Made by a program: the position numbers and the translations under genes
Notes under the pieces: generated by a model
Database searches by the model: none
What the model was told of the DNA's origin: nothing
What the model saw: only the letters and a program-made list of their open reading frames with translations
From: Salinicoccus sediminis
Lineage (GTDB): Bacteria; Bacillota; Bacilli; Staphylococcales; Salinicoccaceae
Assembly (NCBI RefSeq): GCF_000986795.1
Contig: NZ_LAYZ01000024.1
Span: 310,001 to 374,000, forward strand
Direction of reading: 5' to 3'
Length of the DNA: 64,000 nucleotides
Shown here: positions 52,339-60,894 of the stretch, one piece after another
Position numbering within the stretch: position 1 is the stretch's first letter
Layout: every line of letters starts with the position of its first letter

Positions 52339-54481
52339 GTGTAATTTTCTCCAGATTCTCTTTTATCGCCTCAAGATCATTGAGTTCGTTGCAGATGATG
52401 TTATCATTTTGTTCACTGCATATGTCAGCAAGGGTACTCCCGGGCTCATACTGCACCCATATTTTCGAGCCGGAGCCGATGTAGTCACTGAACTTCGACG
52501 GCAGATACGGGTTCCGCCTTTTGTACACGCCCGTCCGTGCATCACTCAGCATGAGGTAGTCGAATTCCTTTGATGCACTCAGGAATTCGAAGTATCTGAG
52601 GTACGGGTTCACCTCGACGATATCCTTCAGGCCGTCAGAGAATATCTGGCTCTTCACCTGCCGGGTGCTGTTGGTGAAGACGTGGAGCTTCACATCGAGT
52701 GACTCCGCATTGATGATACGCGCGATGTTCATGATCTCTTCTGCGTTCCTTGTCTCGTAGAAGTTTCCGAAGTAGCCGATGTTGATCTTGTTTTTATCAA
52801 GCGCCACATAGTTCTTCTGGTAGTTGTAGTATTCCGGTGCGAGCGTCGGATGCCGGTCGATGACCGACTTTTGTCTGACCATCTCCTTGAAATCCTCGTC
52901 GAAGCGCTCGATCATCGACTCAAGCTGGAGTTCGTTTGTAAATACCAGCTCTTCGGCGAAGAGGAACGGGATGACTTCGGTCATGTTGAACAGGTTGTCA
53001 TCGAGATATTTCTGGTAGTTGGAGGCGGTGTGCCTCTTTATCTCCTTGATATCCTTTTTTGTATAGAAGCCCGCCTGGCGGATGTTGTTCTTTATATCCC
53101 GGTACAGGGGGTCCGAGAATTCGGCGATCCACCTGATGTTCCGGCTTTCCTTGAAGATTTCGTAGGCAAGGACATGTGACGCCGGCCAGAGCGCCCTTGA
53201 ATAGATCTCCTTGTATCTGTATATATCGAGTTTCTCCATCGCACGTTCGACGAACAGGCTGATGTACTTGCTGTTGGTGAATGAGGACGTGGTATTTATC
53301 TCCATGCGATTTGCGATGAAGGGCTCCGACAGGCGCTCGAGTGTGAGGTCCATGCTGCGCACGTCGTACATGTTGTTGTGGATGACGTCGCACGGCTCCC
53401 CTGCTTCGACGATGCGTTTGGCCATGACAATGCCGCTTGTATCGGAGTACGGCGGGAAGCAGTAGCTGATATAGAGCCGCTTCGCCAGGTCCTCGTTCAT
53501 GCGTGCATACGGGAAGTATTCATCCGTGTAGTGCGCCACTTCACCTGCGACAAGTGCGTAGTCTTCCATGTGCTCTTTCAGATACCGGTTCATGAAGCCC
53601 GCCTGGGCACGCATGCGGTCGATGATGAGTGTCCGCACTTCCTCATCATCTTCGACTTTGAGGATGTCCTGGAGACGCGCGAGCACCGCAATGCGGTCCG
53701 TGATGCTGAACTCGTAATTGGATTTCGAGCGGGAGAGCGAGTTGTCGACCATATGCCTGTAGTATATGGCTTCGTTCGGATTCACTTTGACGATCGGCTT
53801 GTGCTCTGAGATGAGCTGCATATAGAGCAGCACGTCCTCGCCGTTGTTCAGTGTCTCGTCGAACTTCGTCTTTTTCAAAAGGTGCGTCGGCAGCACCTTG
53901 CCGCCGTTCAACGACAGGTTTTTGACGACACTGTAGTAGCTCTCCGGAAAGGTTTCCTGCCCCGTGAGCTCGCGGTTGATATGGTTGGCACCGCCGTCCG
54001 GTTTCTGCCCTTTCACGTCATACAGCCGGTTGAGCAGTATGGTGAACGGTTCGCATGCCCCGAGGGAGTTTTCCAGGTAGTCCGCCGATATCGTGTCGTC
54101 GGAATCCAGGAAGGCGATGTTCGAATAGGAGGCATTGTCGATGCCCGCGTTCCTCGCCCGGCTCACACCCTGTTCTGTATAGATCACTCTGTACTGCTTC
54201 TTTGTTTCGAGCGAATTGAATATCTCCTCGGTCCGCCCGTATTCCCCGTTGAAGATGATGATGACCTCGAACTGCTCACGCTCCAGTGTCTGTGCCTCGA
54301 GCGAGTCGATCAGCCGCTCGATGTATTCCTCGCCGCGGTGGACGGGGATGACGACACTGATGCCTTCGGATAAAGGGAATTCATGGCTTTCAGGCCGGCC
54401 GGCCGGTCTTTTTCCCAGAGTGATGGCACGTTTTTGTTCTTCAATTTCCTGCAATCTCTTTCGAATGTTAAGTTCAGCCAT
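52316..54481 (-). CDS. Fused GT2 + GT-B glycosyltransferase (system B)
   Basis: 721 residues. Residues about 40-240 form a GT2 domain: I-S-V-V-I-P-V-H-R-G, Y-T-E-Q-G-V-S-R-A-R-N-A-G-I, F-L-D-S-D-D-T-I and N-G-E-D-V-L-L-Y. Residues about 335-715 form a second domain: Y-I-S-Y-C-F-P-P-Y-S-D-T-S-G-I-V-M-A-K-R-I, W-I-A-E-F-S-D-P-L-Y-R-D, Y-F-G-N-F-Y-E-T-R and P-Y-L-P-S-K-F-S-D-Y-I-G-S-G. The latter is shared with 55744-57819. TAGGG precedes the ATG. It ends the second polymer operon and probably adds two residues of the repeat. Confidence 0.85.
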   Translation of the reverse strand: MAELNIRKRLQEIEEQKRAITLGKRPAGRPESHEFPLSEGISVVIPVHRGEEYIERLIDSLEAQTLEREQFEVIIIFNGEYGRTEEIFNSLETKKQYRVIYTEQGVSRARNAGIDNASYSNIAFLDSDDTISADYLENSLGACEPFTILLNRLYDVKGQKPDGGANHINRELTGQETFPESYYSVVKNLSLNGGKVLPTHLLKKTKFDETLNNGEDVLLYMQLISEHKPIVKVNPNEAIYYRHMVDNSLSRSKSNYEFSITDRIAVLARLQDILKVEDDEEVRTLIIDRMRAQAGFMNRYLKEHMEDYALVAGEVAHYTDEYFPYARMNEDLAKRLYISYCFPPYSDTSGIVMAKRIVEAGEPCDVIHNNMYDVRSMDLTLERLSEPFIANRMEINTTSSFTNSKYISLFVERAMEKLDIYRYKEIYSRALWPASHVLAYEIFKESRNIRWIAEFSDPLYRDIKNNIRQAGFYTKKDIKEIKRHTASNYQKYLDDNLFNMTEVIPFLFAEELVFTNELQLESMIERFDEDFKEMVRQKSVIDRHPTLAPEYYNYQKNYVALDKNKINIGYFGNFYETRNAEEIMNIARIINAESLDVKLHVFTNSTRQVKSQIFSDGLKDIVEVNPYLRYFEFLSASKEFDYLMLSDARTGVYKRRNPYLPSKFSDYIGSGSKIWVQYEPGSTLADICSEQNDNIICNELNDLEAIKENLEKITQKEENPV

Positions 54482-54488
54482 TTTATCC

Positions 54489-54698
54489 CTACTTCTTCAT
54501 CATCTTTTTCGCCTTCAGAGCGGCTTTTATCGGCAGGAACTCCTTGTATTTCTGGAGCTCCCGGTTCAATCGGGCATTGTCATTTTTCAGAGCCGACATT
54601 TCCTGGTCAATTATTTTGAACTCACTGAGTACGCGCTCCTCCTGCTCCAGGCTCTCGAGGGCGATTTTCTTCAATTCTTCATAACTCAACTGGTCCAT
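54489..54698 (-). CDS. Small coiled-coil protein in a glycosyltransferase operon
   Basis: 69 residues, almost entirely helical with heptads of Leu/Ile/Met and many Glu/Lys (E-E-R-V-L-S-E-F-K-I-I-D-Q-E-M), then a basic end K-K-M-M-K-K. GGAAGTGAG lies 5 nt before the ATG, and the fused glycosyltransferase begins 7 nt after the stop, so it is translated with it. Likely an oligomerisation or membrane-surface adaptor for the transferase. Similar in style to the C-terminal coil of the 57820-58443 protein. Confidence 0.7.
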   Translation of the reverse strand: MDQLSYEELKKIALESLEQEERVLSEFKIIDQEMSALKNDNARLNRELQKYKEFLPIKAALKAKKMMKK

Positions 54699-54779
54699 AT
54701 TGACTCACTTCCATCCTTTTTTGGCATCCAGGTGCCATATTGCAGGTTCAGTATAATACACGCACATTAATATTCGATT

Positions 54780-54804
54780 AAAATTTCCGGTCAATCCGGG
54801 GAAA
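54780..54804 (-). terminator. Possible weak terminator after TagH (system B)
   Basis: On the minus strand TTTCC-CC-GG pairs with CC-GGAAA (two-base bulge), followed by TTTTA. It lies 16 nt after the TagH stop and would partly separate the last two genes. Confidence 0.4.
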
Positions 54805-54819
54805 TTATACAATTTTTGT

Positions 54820-55728
54820 CTAAAGGTGCCCGATAACCTGGAAATAGGCTGCAACAATCATGCTGATTGTCACACCGCCGAGGATCAGGCTGTTCCATAT
54901 TCCGAATTTCGTATCATCCTTGAGCGTCTCGAACTCGAATATACGCTGGCCTTCGGTCATCGCCTTTTTGTACCGCTGCTGGATATGTTTCGGCTTCTGG
55001 TTGTAGCCGCGCACGAACCTTGCATACAGACCGACGACAGGGATGCAGTTGCCGTATTCGCGCACTTCTCCGTAATGGATCCAGAGCGCCTTGTTGCACA
55101 TCTTCTGGATCTGCCCGATGGAGTGGCTGACGAAGAAGATCGTCCTGCCCTCTTCACGGAACTGTTCCATGCGCCGTATGCATTTGTTTGCAAAGGTATC
55201 GTCACCGACAGAGAGCGCCTCATCGACGATGAGCACATCCGGATCGGTGTGGACGGCGATGGAAAAGCCCAGCCTGGACTGCATGCCGCTCGAATAGTTC
55301 TTGATCGGCCGGTCCATGAAATCCGCGAGCTCGCTGAATTCGACGATGTCTTCATACTTCTCATCGATTTCCCGCTCGCTCATGCCGTGCATCAGACATT
55401 TCATGCGGATGTTCTCTCCACCGGTCAGCTCCATGTTGAGCCCTGCCGAAATCGCGATGAGCGATGCCTCCCCATTCACTTCGATGCTGCCGGTCGAAGG
55501 TTCCGACACCCCGCCGAGCAGGTTCGACAGCGTGGATTTGCCGGAGCCGTTGAGGCCGACGATGCCGACCGAATCCCCCGGCTCCACGTCGAAGGAGACA
55601 TCTTTCAATGCCTGGTAGTACTCCGTCTTCTTCTCCATGAACGGCAGGATCATGTTCCACAGTTTCTTTTTGTTCTTGGTTACGTTGTAGACTTTTGACA
55701 CATTATCTACACGCACTTTATATTCCAT
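54820..55728 (-). CDS. TagH-like ABC transporter ATPase (system B)
   Basis: 302 residues, same architecture as 40310-41218: Walker A G-L-N-G-S-G-K-S-T, signature Y-S-S-G-M-Q-S-R-L-G, Walker B V-L-I-V-D-E-A-L-S-V-G-D-D, H-S-I-G-Q, and a C-terminal membrane helix (about 280-300, S-L-I-L-G-G-V-T-I-S-M-I). It energises export of the second polymer with the permease at 59966-60775, which is four genes upstream, an unusual separation. GC-rich compared with system A. Confidence 0.92.
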   Translation of the reverse strand: MEYKVRVDNVSKVYNVTKNKKKLWNMILPFMEKKTEYYQALKDVSFDVEPGDSVGIVGLNGSGKSTLSNLLGGVSEPSTGSIEVNGEASLIAISAGLNMELTGGENIRMKCLMHGMSEREIDEKYEDIVEFSELADFMDRPIKNYSSGMQSRLGFSIAVHTDPDVLIVDEALSVGDDTFANKCIRRMEQFREEGRTIFFVSHSIGQIQKMCNKALWIHYGEVREYGNCIPVVGLYARFVRGYNQKPKHIQQRYKKAMTEGQRIFEFETLKDDTKFGIWNSLILGGVTISMIVAAYFQVIGHL

Positions 55729-55743
55729 ATTCTCACATCCATA

Positions 55744-57819
55744 TCATTTAGAGCAGGTGATCATGTCCGCCCTGTACAGCTCTTTGCCTAATCTTCCGGC
55801 GAGATTTTCGAGCGCGTGCGCATATTCGTGATAGTCATGCTGGCGGGTGATGGCAATTTTGTCCTCGATTGTCCCGTCCAGCACACTGCCGGGCTCCGTG
55901 AATGCCCACACGAAGCTCGAACTGCCCCGGTAGTCACTTAACTTCGACGGCACGTAAGGATTGAACGGCTTGATGCCGATTGTCTGTGCGTCGAATATCA
56001 TCAGTATATCGAGCCTGTCTGAAAGATTCAGGAACTCGAAGTATGACACATACGGATTCAGCACGATGTAATCCCTGAAGTCACTGCCTTTGTGGAACTG
56101 CATCGTTTTGCCATTCAGGTTCGTGAACACGTGGATCCTGAAGTTGTTGATGCCTTTATCATACAGCTGCTTGGCCACGAGCTCGATCTGCCTGAATCCG
56201 CGGGTATCGTAGAAATTGCCGAAGTATGCCAGGTTGATGACCGTGTCATCCAGTTTATAGTACGACTGCACCAGACTGTAGAGTGCCGCAGGCGGTGTCG
56301 GATGCTGGCTGACCGTGGCCTTCTTTCTGATCAGTTCCTGAAGTTCCGGATCGAAGCGTTCCATCATATATCTGAGCTGATGGGTGTTCGTGAAGATCAG
56401 CTCGTCCGCGTAGAGGAACGGCAGCACTTCACACAGGTTGAAGACGTTGTCGTTCAGCAGCCCGTGATATTTTGGATCCGTATCCCGCTTCAGTCCCTCT
56501 ATATACTCATCATCCTCGACCGGCGCGTATCTCTGATGTGCATTCACATCCTTGTGGAGCGGATCCGAGAATTCCGCCACCCACTTGACACCCGGGTTGT
56601 GCCGCTTGATTTCATAACCGAGGAAGTGGGACTGCGTGAACATCGCCCGGGAATAGATCTCCCCGTATTTTTCGCGGTGGTTCATGAATTGCCGGTAACC
56701 GTCATACATATAGCTCTCGATGCTGCCCCAGCTGCTGAAGGCCTGCGGCCCGTCCAGCATGAATTGGGAATCGAGCAGTTCGGATACCAGATTGAGCAGT
56801 TTGTCATCGCGCGTGCGGATGCGGTCCATGTTGTTGGAGATGATATCCACGATTTCTCCTGACTCATGAATGCGCTTTGCCATGACGTTGCCGCTCGTAT
56901 CATTGTACGGCGGAAAGCAGTAGGCGAGCACCAGTTTTTTGGCGTCTCCCTTGTTGAGCGCCTTGTAGTGGATATTTTTGATGCCGATCCGCCTCATCTG
57001 TCCGATGAGCGCACCTTTGCCGATTTCACCGCGGTCCAGCATATTTTTAAGCGGCACCGTGAACTGTTCGTTGAAATGCTCGAGCATCGCCGTGGCGCTC
57101 GCGTCATACCGTTTCCCGAGTGCCTGGTCTATATGGCTGATGACCGTGAGCAGCGCTTCGGCGGAGTCCGGAAAGCCCCGGGCCGGTTCGCCGTGGATAC
57201 TGACCCGCTCCGTCCGCTTCAGTTCGCCCCTGGACGTTGAAATGGTGAAGATATGCTGGAGCCAGATGTTCATGCGGAAACTCAATGTCCGATCGAATTC
57301 GTGGACGAACAGCTTGCTTGACGGCAGCAGCAGTGTGTTCTCCCGGATCAGCTTGTCATAAACACCGACATCATCCATGGCCTCCATCTGGTCGAACGTC
57401 TGATGGAAATGCCTGTAGATTTTACCGTCGACGGATTTCGCGTCGCTCACACCGCACAGTATGATGTCCGTCTGCTTCCATTCCGTGTGTCCCGCTTCGA
57501 AACGGATCGTCTGATACTCATCCAGTATGATGAAGTGCGAAAACTTCACATAGAGTTTCGCATCCTCCACCGTCCCTTTGACGGCGATCACGTTGTCATT
57601 TACAGGGACGTCTGCGAGCACTTTGTCATCTGTTGAGGCAACAATGAGCTGTATATCACCTGACACCCCGCTGAGGTTATGTGAAAGAGATGCATTCCAT
57701 CCGTCCACCTGCTGGATGACGGAGACGCCGGGGGGGAGGGCAGCTCCGAAGGCCTCGATCTCATTATTGATGTAGTCGGAGTTGACATCCTGCATGTTGA
57801 CCTTGAAATCAATCTTCAT
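55744..57819 (-). CDS. GT-B glycosyltransferase with unrecognisable N-terminal half (system B)
   Basis: 691 residues. The C-terminal part (about 310-690) matches the second domain of 52316-54481: L-A-Y-C-F-P-P-Y-N-D-T-S-G-N-V-M-A-K-R-I, W-V-A-E-F-S-D-P-L-H-K-D, Y-F-G-N-F-Y-D-T-R and P-Y-V-P-S-K-L-S-D-Y-R-G-S. The N-terminal part occupies the place of the GT2 domain and keeps a strand-loop pattern (P-G-V-S-V-I-Q-Q-V-D-G-W-N-A-S-L) but no D-x-D motif, so it looks like an inactivated GT2. GGGGAGG lies 6 nt before the ATG, directly after the previous stop. Likely a transferase for the second polymer. Confidence 0.8.
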   Translation of the reverse strand: MKIDFKVNMQDVNSDYINNEIEAFGAALPPGVSVIQQVDGWNASLSHNLSGVSGDIQLIVASTDDKVLADVPVNDNVIAVKGTVEDAKLYVKFSHFIILDEYQTIRFEAGHTEWKQTDIILCGVSDAKSVDGKIYRHFHQTFDQMEAMDDVGVYDKLIRENTLLLPSSKLFVHEFDRTLSFRMNIWLQHIFTISTSRGELKRTERVSIHGEPARGFPDSAEALLTVISHIDQALGKRYDASATAMLEHFNEQFTVPLKNMLDRGEIGKGALIGQMRRIGIKNIHYKALNKGDAKKLVLAYCFPPYNDTSGNVMAKRIHESGEIVDIISNNMDRIRTRDDKLLNLVSELLDSQFMLDGPQAFSSWGSIESYMYDGYRQFMNHREKYGEIYSRAMFTQSHFLGYEIKRHNPGVKWVAEFSDPLHKDVNAHQRYAPVEDDEYIEGLKRDTDPKYHGLLNDNVFNLCEVLPFLYADELIFTNTHQLRYMMERFDPELQELIRKKATVSQHPTPPAALYSLVQSYYKLDDTVINLAYFGNFYDTRGFRQIELVAKQLYDKGINNFRIHVFTNLNGKTMQFHKGSDFRDYIVLNPYVSYFEFLNLSDRLDILMIFDAQTIGIKPFNPYVPSKLSDYRGSSSFVWAFTEPGSVLDGTIEDKIAITRQHDYHEYAHALENLAGRLGKELYRADMITCSK

Positions 57820-58443
57820 CTAGTGCCTCCCCTTTCTGTTCCAGTACGCCATCTGCAGGCGGCCGAGCTTCGACTTGCGGAGCCGGTCGAGGCGGTCGAG
57901 CGCCTGTTTGTATTTGTCCATTACGTTAATATAGCGGCTGGCAAGGTCCTCATCCTGTTTGAAGCCTGAAGCGGCCTTCAGATTGTCGTACCGTGACTTC
58001 AGTTCCTGATATTTGCGGCTTTCAGCATCCGCGTCACTCAGCAGACTCTCTATGATCTCCATTTCATACGTCTTGCTTTTGAGCCTGAGGTTGTGCGAGA
58101 GTACCCTGAAGCGTTCTTTTACGCCCGGGCTGCCTGCACCGGCCCCGATGATGAACCGGCCGTCCGCCACCGCAATGTCGTCTGCCCCAAGCGAGTCGAG
58201 CAGGGCTTCACTGAGATGTTCCGGACTGATAACGATGCTGATGCGCGTCTGCTCTTCCGGCGGGATCTGCTCCATCGCTGCCCTGATCTCTTCGCGGGTA
58301 AGGCTATCCACATCGATATGGAGCGTGTCAGCTTCGCCGAGTGCCATGTTTACATCTTTGCAGAACGTCGCCGCATTGTCCGCTTCCAGTATATGGCGTA
58401 TGCCGCCGTCTTCAAGGTCTGTAACCCTGATCAGTCTGCTCAT
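57820..58443 (-). CDS. Two-domain hypothetical protein with C-terminal coiled coil (system B)
   Basis: 207 residues, cytoplasmic. Residues 1-105 are a compact alpha/beta region (L-H-I-D-V-D-S-L, I-S-I-V-I-S-P-E-H-L). Residues about 118-200 form a long Lys/Arg/Glu/Leu coiled coil ending in a basic R-L-Q-M-A-Y-W-N-R-K-G-R-H. Its start overlaps the upstream stop (ATGA) and its stop abuts the next gene, so it is tightly coupled to the glycosyltransferase. Not recognised; probably a scaffold or polymer-length adaptor. Confidence 0.7.
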   Translation of the reverse strand: MSRLIRVTDLEDGGIRHILEADNAATFCKDVNMALGEADTLHIDVDSLTREEIRAAMEQIPPEEQTRISIVISPEHLSEALLDSLGADDIAVADGRFIIGAGAGSPGVKERFRVLSHNLRLKSKTYEMEIIESLLSDADAESRKYQELKSRYDNLKAASGFKQDEDLASRYINVMDKYKQALDRLDRLRKSKLGRLQMAYWNRKGRH

Positions 58444-58817
58444 GACCCATCATCCCTTTTGAAATTGATGCTCACCTTTTCGCTCACGATATCAAGGTCG
58501 TTCTCATGCTGGCGGGCAAAGCCCTGCACTGTATACCTGCCTTTTGGCACATCCAGGTTGAATGTGTTGGACAGCTGGTACGGCAGTTTGAGCGTCTCCA
58601 TCCTGCCCTTGCGGTCGGTCACATAGACCGCGTAGGTCATCCGGTTGCCGGTGGCGTCGATGATCACTTCGAGCGTGCCGCCCGCGTCCCTGACATGGAC
58701 GTCGTTGATGCGGAGTTTCGGCGATGCGTTGTTTACAAGCTCACTCGTCTCCTCCATGATCTGTCCGATATGGCTTTCAAGGTCCCGGTATGCTTTTTCC
58801 CAGTCAACTCCAGTCAC
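58440..58817 (-). CDS. Small beta-sandwich hypothetical protein (system B)
   Basis: 125 residues. A helical N-terminus (about 1-30) is followed by an immunoglobulin- or Y_Y_Y-like beta domain with L-E-V-I-I-D-A-T-G-N, Y-A-V-Y-V-T-D-R-K-G and P-K-G-R-Y-T-V-Q-G-F-A. No signal peptide. GTG start with GGAGG 9 nt upstream; it overlaps the preceding glycosyltransferase by 14 nt and the next gene by 4 nt. The same beta fold type seems to recur at the C-terminus of the asparagine-synthetase-like proteins. Function unknown. Confidence 0.7.
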   Translation of the reverse strand: MTGVDWEKAYRDLESHIGQIMEETSELVNNASPKLRINDVHVRDAGGTLEVIIDATGNRMTYAVYVTDRKGRMETLKLPYQLSNTFNLDVPKGRYTVQGFARQHENDLDIVSEKVSINFKRDDGS

Positions 58818-59952
58818 TTGTAATCACCTCCAGTTCCTTTCTGATCACTGTATCAGCCCCCGCCTGCTGCTTTATTTCGGCAGAGGCCCTTTTTGACATG
58901 TTCAAAAATCTCTTCGGGTCCCTGTACAGCCTGTCGTAGTATGCGACCATCGCGTCTACATCATCCCGCCCGGCAAGCATGCCGGTCTTATCGTGATCCA
59001 CGAATTCGGGGATGCCGCCGATGGCATTTGAAATCGGCACGAGGCCGCTGCTCATCGCCTCCCCGATCGATACCCCCTGGGAGTCATGCCGGGACGGCCC
59101 GAGGAAGACGCCGTGCGCCCGGTGGATTTCAGGGATTTCGCCCTGCGGCACGAACCGTTTGTGCAGATGGACATTATCGTATTTTTTAAGCGGCTGGTTG
59201 ATCTTGTCGAATAAAGGCCCGTCGCCGTACAGGTTGAACGTTAGCTTCTTGAAATAGCGCTTGCTGCTGATTTTCTGTATGAATTCAGCCGTCAGGTCAT
59301 TGGCGTAGTTCCGTGCGGTGTACGGCCGTATGCTGCATATGTTGAGCCGGTCCCGCTTTTCCTTCCGGTGATACGGGAACAGCGTCTCATCCACGATGTT
59401 CGGGATGATGTAGAAGCGCTCCGGCACGACACCTGTAAACGGATCGGCGTACAGCTCCTTGAACGCCCGGGATACATAGACGAATTTGATGTTGTAGTCG
59501 CCCGTCATGATCTCACGCAGGAATTCCCGCTGGGTCTCATACGTCGTATCCCTCTTTTCAAGCTGGGCGTCGAGCTTTTTGATGTCGTCCAGGAAATTGT
59601 AGTACCGCCGGTGCCATGCTTCCGCTTCGAAGCCGTGCAGCCAGACGACGATGTTCGGCCGCTCTCCGGCCGGCAGCTCACGCACGCCGTAAAACATTTT
59701 CGGGTTGATGAAATGGAACAGCACCGTGCCGTAATGATTCTCCTTCATATATGAAGCGATCTGGTATTCATCCATGTATTTTATGTGGACACCGTCGTAG
59801 AACTTATCCTTCAGCACCTTCGTCGTGATGACGATGACATCGACGTCAAGCCCCGCCCTCTGGTAGGACTTGACGCGCCTGTGGAGGAAGCCGTTGGCAT
59901 AGACTTTTTCCACAGTCGGATATGCATTGCAGATCAGCAGATATTTCTGCAT
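58804..59952 (-). CDS. Glycosyltransferase family 4 (system B)
   Basis: 382 residues. N-terminal L-L-I-C-N-A-Y-P-T and Y-A-N-G-F-L-H-R-R-V; W-L-H-G-F-E-A; V-S-R-A-F-K-E; I-P-N-I-V-D-E; then G-P-S-R-H-D-S-Q-G-V-S-I-G-E-A-M-S-S-G-L-V-P-I, the GT4 donor-site E-x7-E region. AAAGGTGG lies 7 nt before the ATG. Second gene after TagG, so TagG and this transferase are co-expressed. Confidence 0.9.
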   Translation of the reverse strand: MQKYLLICNAYPTVEKVYANGFLHRRVKSYQRAGLDVDVIVITTKVLKDKFYDGVHIKYMDEYQIASYMKENHYGTVLFHFINPKMFYGVRELPAGERPNIVVWLHGFEAEAWHRRYYNFLDDIKKLDAQLEKRDTTYETQREFLREIMTGDYNIKFVYVSRAFKELYADPFTGVVPERFYIIPNIVDETLFPYHRKEKRDRLNICSIRPYTARNYANDLTAEFIQKISSKRYFKKLTFNLYGDGPLFDKINQPLKKYDNVHLHKRFVPQGEIPEIHRAHGVFLGPSRHDSQGVSIGEAMSSGLVPISNAIGGIPEFVDHDKTGMLAGRDDVDAMVAYYDRLYRDPKRFLNMSKRASAEIKQQAGADTVIRKELEVITSDWS

Positions 59953-59965
59953 GAAAATACCACCT

Positions 59966-60775
59966 TTATAAGTAATCGATCAGTTTATATCTGAATTTCA
60001 TATGCAGATAGCTCCCTATGATGAGCAGGAAGAACGTCATGCTCCAGAAATACAGATGGTCGATGCCGTCGCCGTAGAAGAAACCGTCGCCATAGATGAG
60101 GGCGTTGCGGAACGTCTGGACGAGATAGGCGAACGGATTGAGATCCGACACCACCTGCAGCAGCCCGCCGCGCTCCCCGGCCTGCCAGAAGATCGGCGTG
60201 AGGAAGAAGCCCATCCGGATGAGGTTCTGCAGCACATTCCTGAAGTCGCGCACCAGTATGATGAGCGTACTCATCACAAGCGTGATCGCAAAGATCAGCG
60301 CAAATGATGCCACCAGGAAATAGAGCAGTCCCAGGAAGTAGAGGGGATTGCTGTACTGGTTCACGAGCGATATCAGCCCGATGATGACCGTCATGAAGAA
60401 CAGGTTGATCAGGCTGTTCGTGTAGGAAATCGACAGCAGTACACTCGACGGGAACCGCATCTTGGTCACCAGCCCGAGCTGGGTATAGATCGAATTCGAG
60501 CCGATGTTGATCGCCTGGGAGATGAAAAGCCACGGAAAGAGCCCCGAAATCAGGTACACGATGAAAGGGATCTCTGCATCCGGCGCCGTTGCACCGCGCA
60601 GCCCGAGACCGAATATCATGTAGTAGATCGCCGCCTGCATCAGCGGCTGGAGTATGTTCCAGAACAAGCCGAGATAATGGTTCGAGTATTCACTTTTGAT
60701 GTTGTACAGGGAAAGCTTCCATATCAGGTGGAGGCTTCTGTATTGCTCATTCAATAACTTCAGTACATGATTCAT
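59966..60775 (-). CDS. TagG-like ABC-2 permease (system B)
   Basis: 269 residues, the same length as the system A permease and similar throughout: K-S-E-Y-S-N-H-Y-L-G-L-F-W-N-I-L-Q-P, G-L-F-P-W-L-F-I-S-Q-A, M-R-F-P-S-S and F-F-L-T-P-I-F-W. Six membrane helices. TTGAGGG precedes the ATG. It opens the second polymer operon; its ATPase partner is four genes downstream. Confidence 0.92.
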   Translation of the reverse strand: MNHVLKLLNEQYRSLHLIWKLSLYNIKSEYSNHYLGLFWNILQPLMQAAIYYMIFGLGLRGATAPDAEIPFIVYLISGLFPWLFISQAINIGSNSIYTQLGLVTKMRFPSSVLLSISYTNSLINLFFMTVIIGLISLVNQYSNPLYFLGLLYFLVASFALIFAITLVMSTLIILVRDFRNVLQNLIRMGFFLTPIFWQAGERGGLLQVVSDLNPFAYLVQTFRNALIYGDGFFYGDGIDHLYFWSMTFFLLIIGSYLHMKFRYKLIDYL

Positions 60776-60863
60776 TGTATTCCCTCAAAGCGTATTTTTA
60801 TGATTAACCATCATTATATTACATAATTGCCATCGATGCGTGCCGTAAGGTAAGGACGTCAGG

Positions 60864-60894
60864 AAAAAAGCGGACAGAAGCGGGATCCTCCGCT
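60864..60894 (-). terminator. Rho-independent terminator
   Basis: On the minus strand AGCGGA and TCCGCT pair around a 13-nt loop and are followed by TTTTTT. It starts right at the acyltransferase stop and separates that gene from the TagG operon. Confidence 0.7.

Noticed and set aside
54826-55698. 290-codon plus-strand open frame
   Set aside because: It is exactly antisense to the well-supported TagH gene, has no ribosome site, and is a by-product of high G+C codon use.
56092-56862. 256-codon plus-strand open frame
   Set aside because: Antisense to the glycosyltransferase at 55744-57819; composition-driven.
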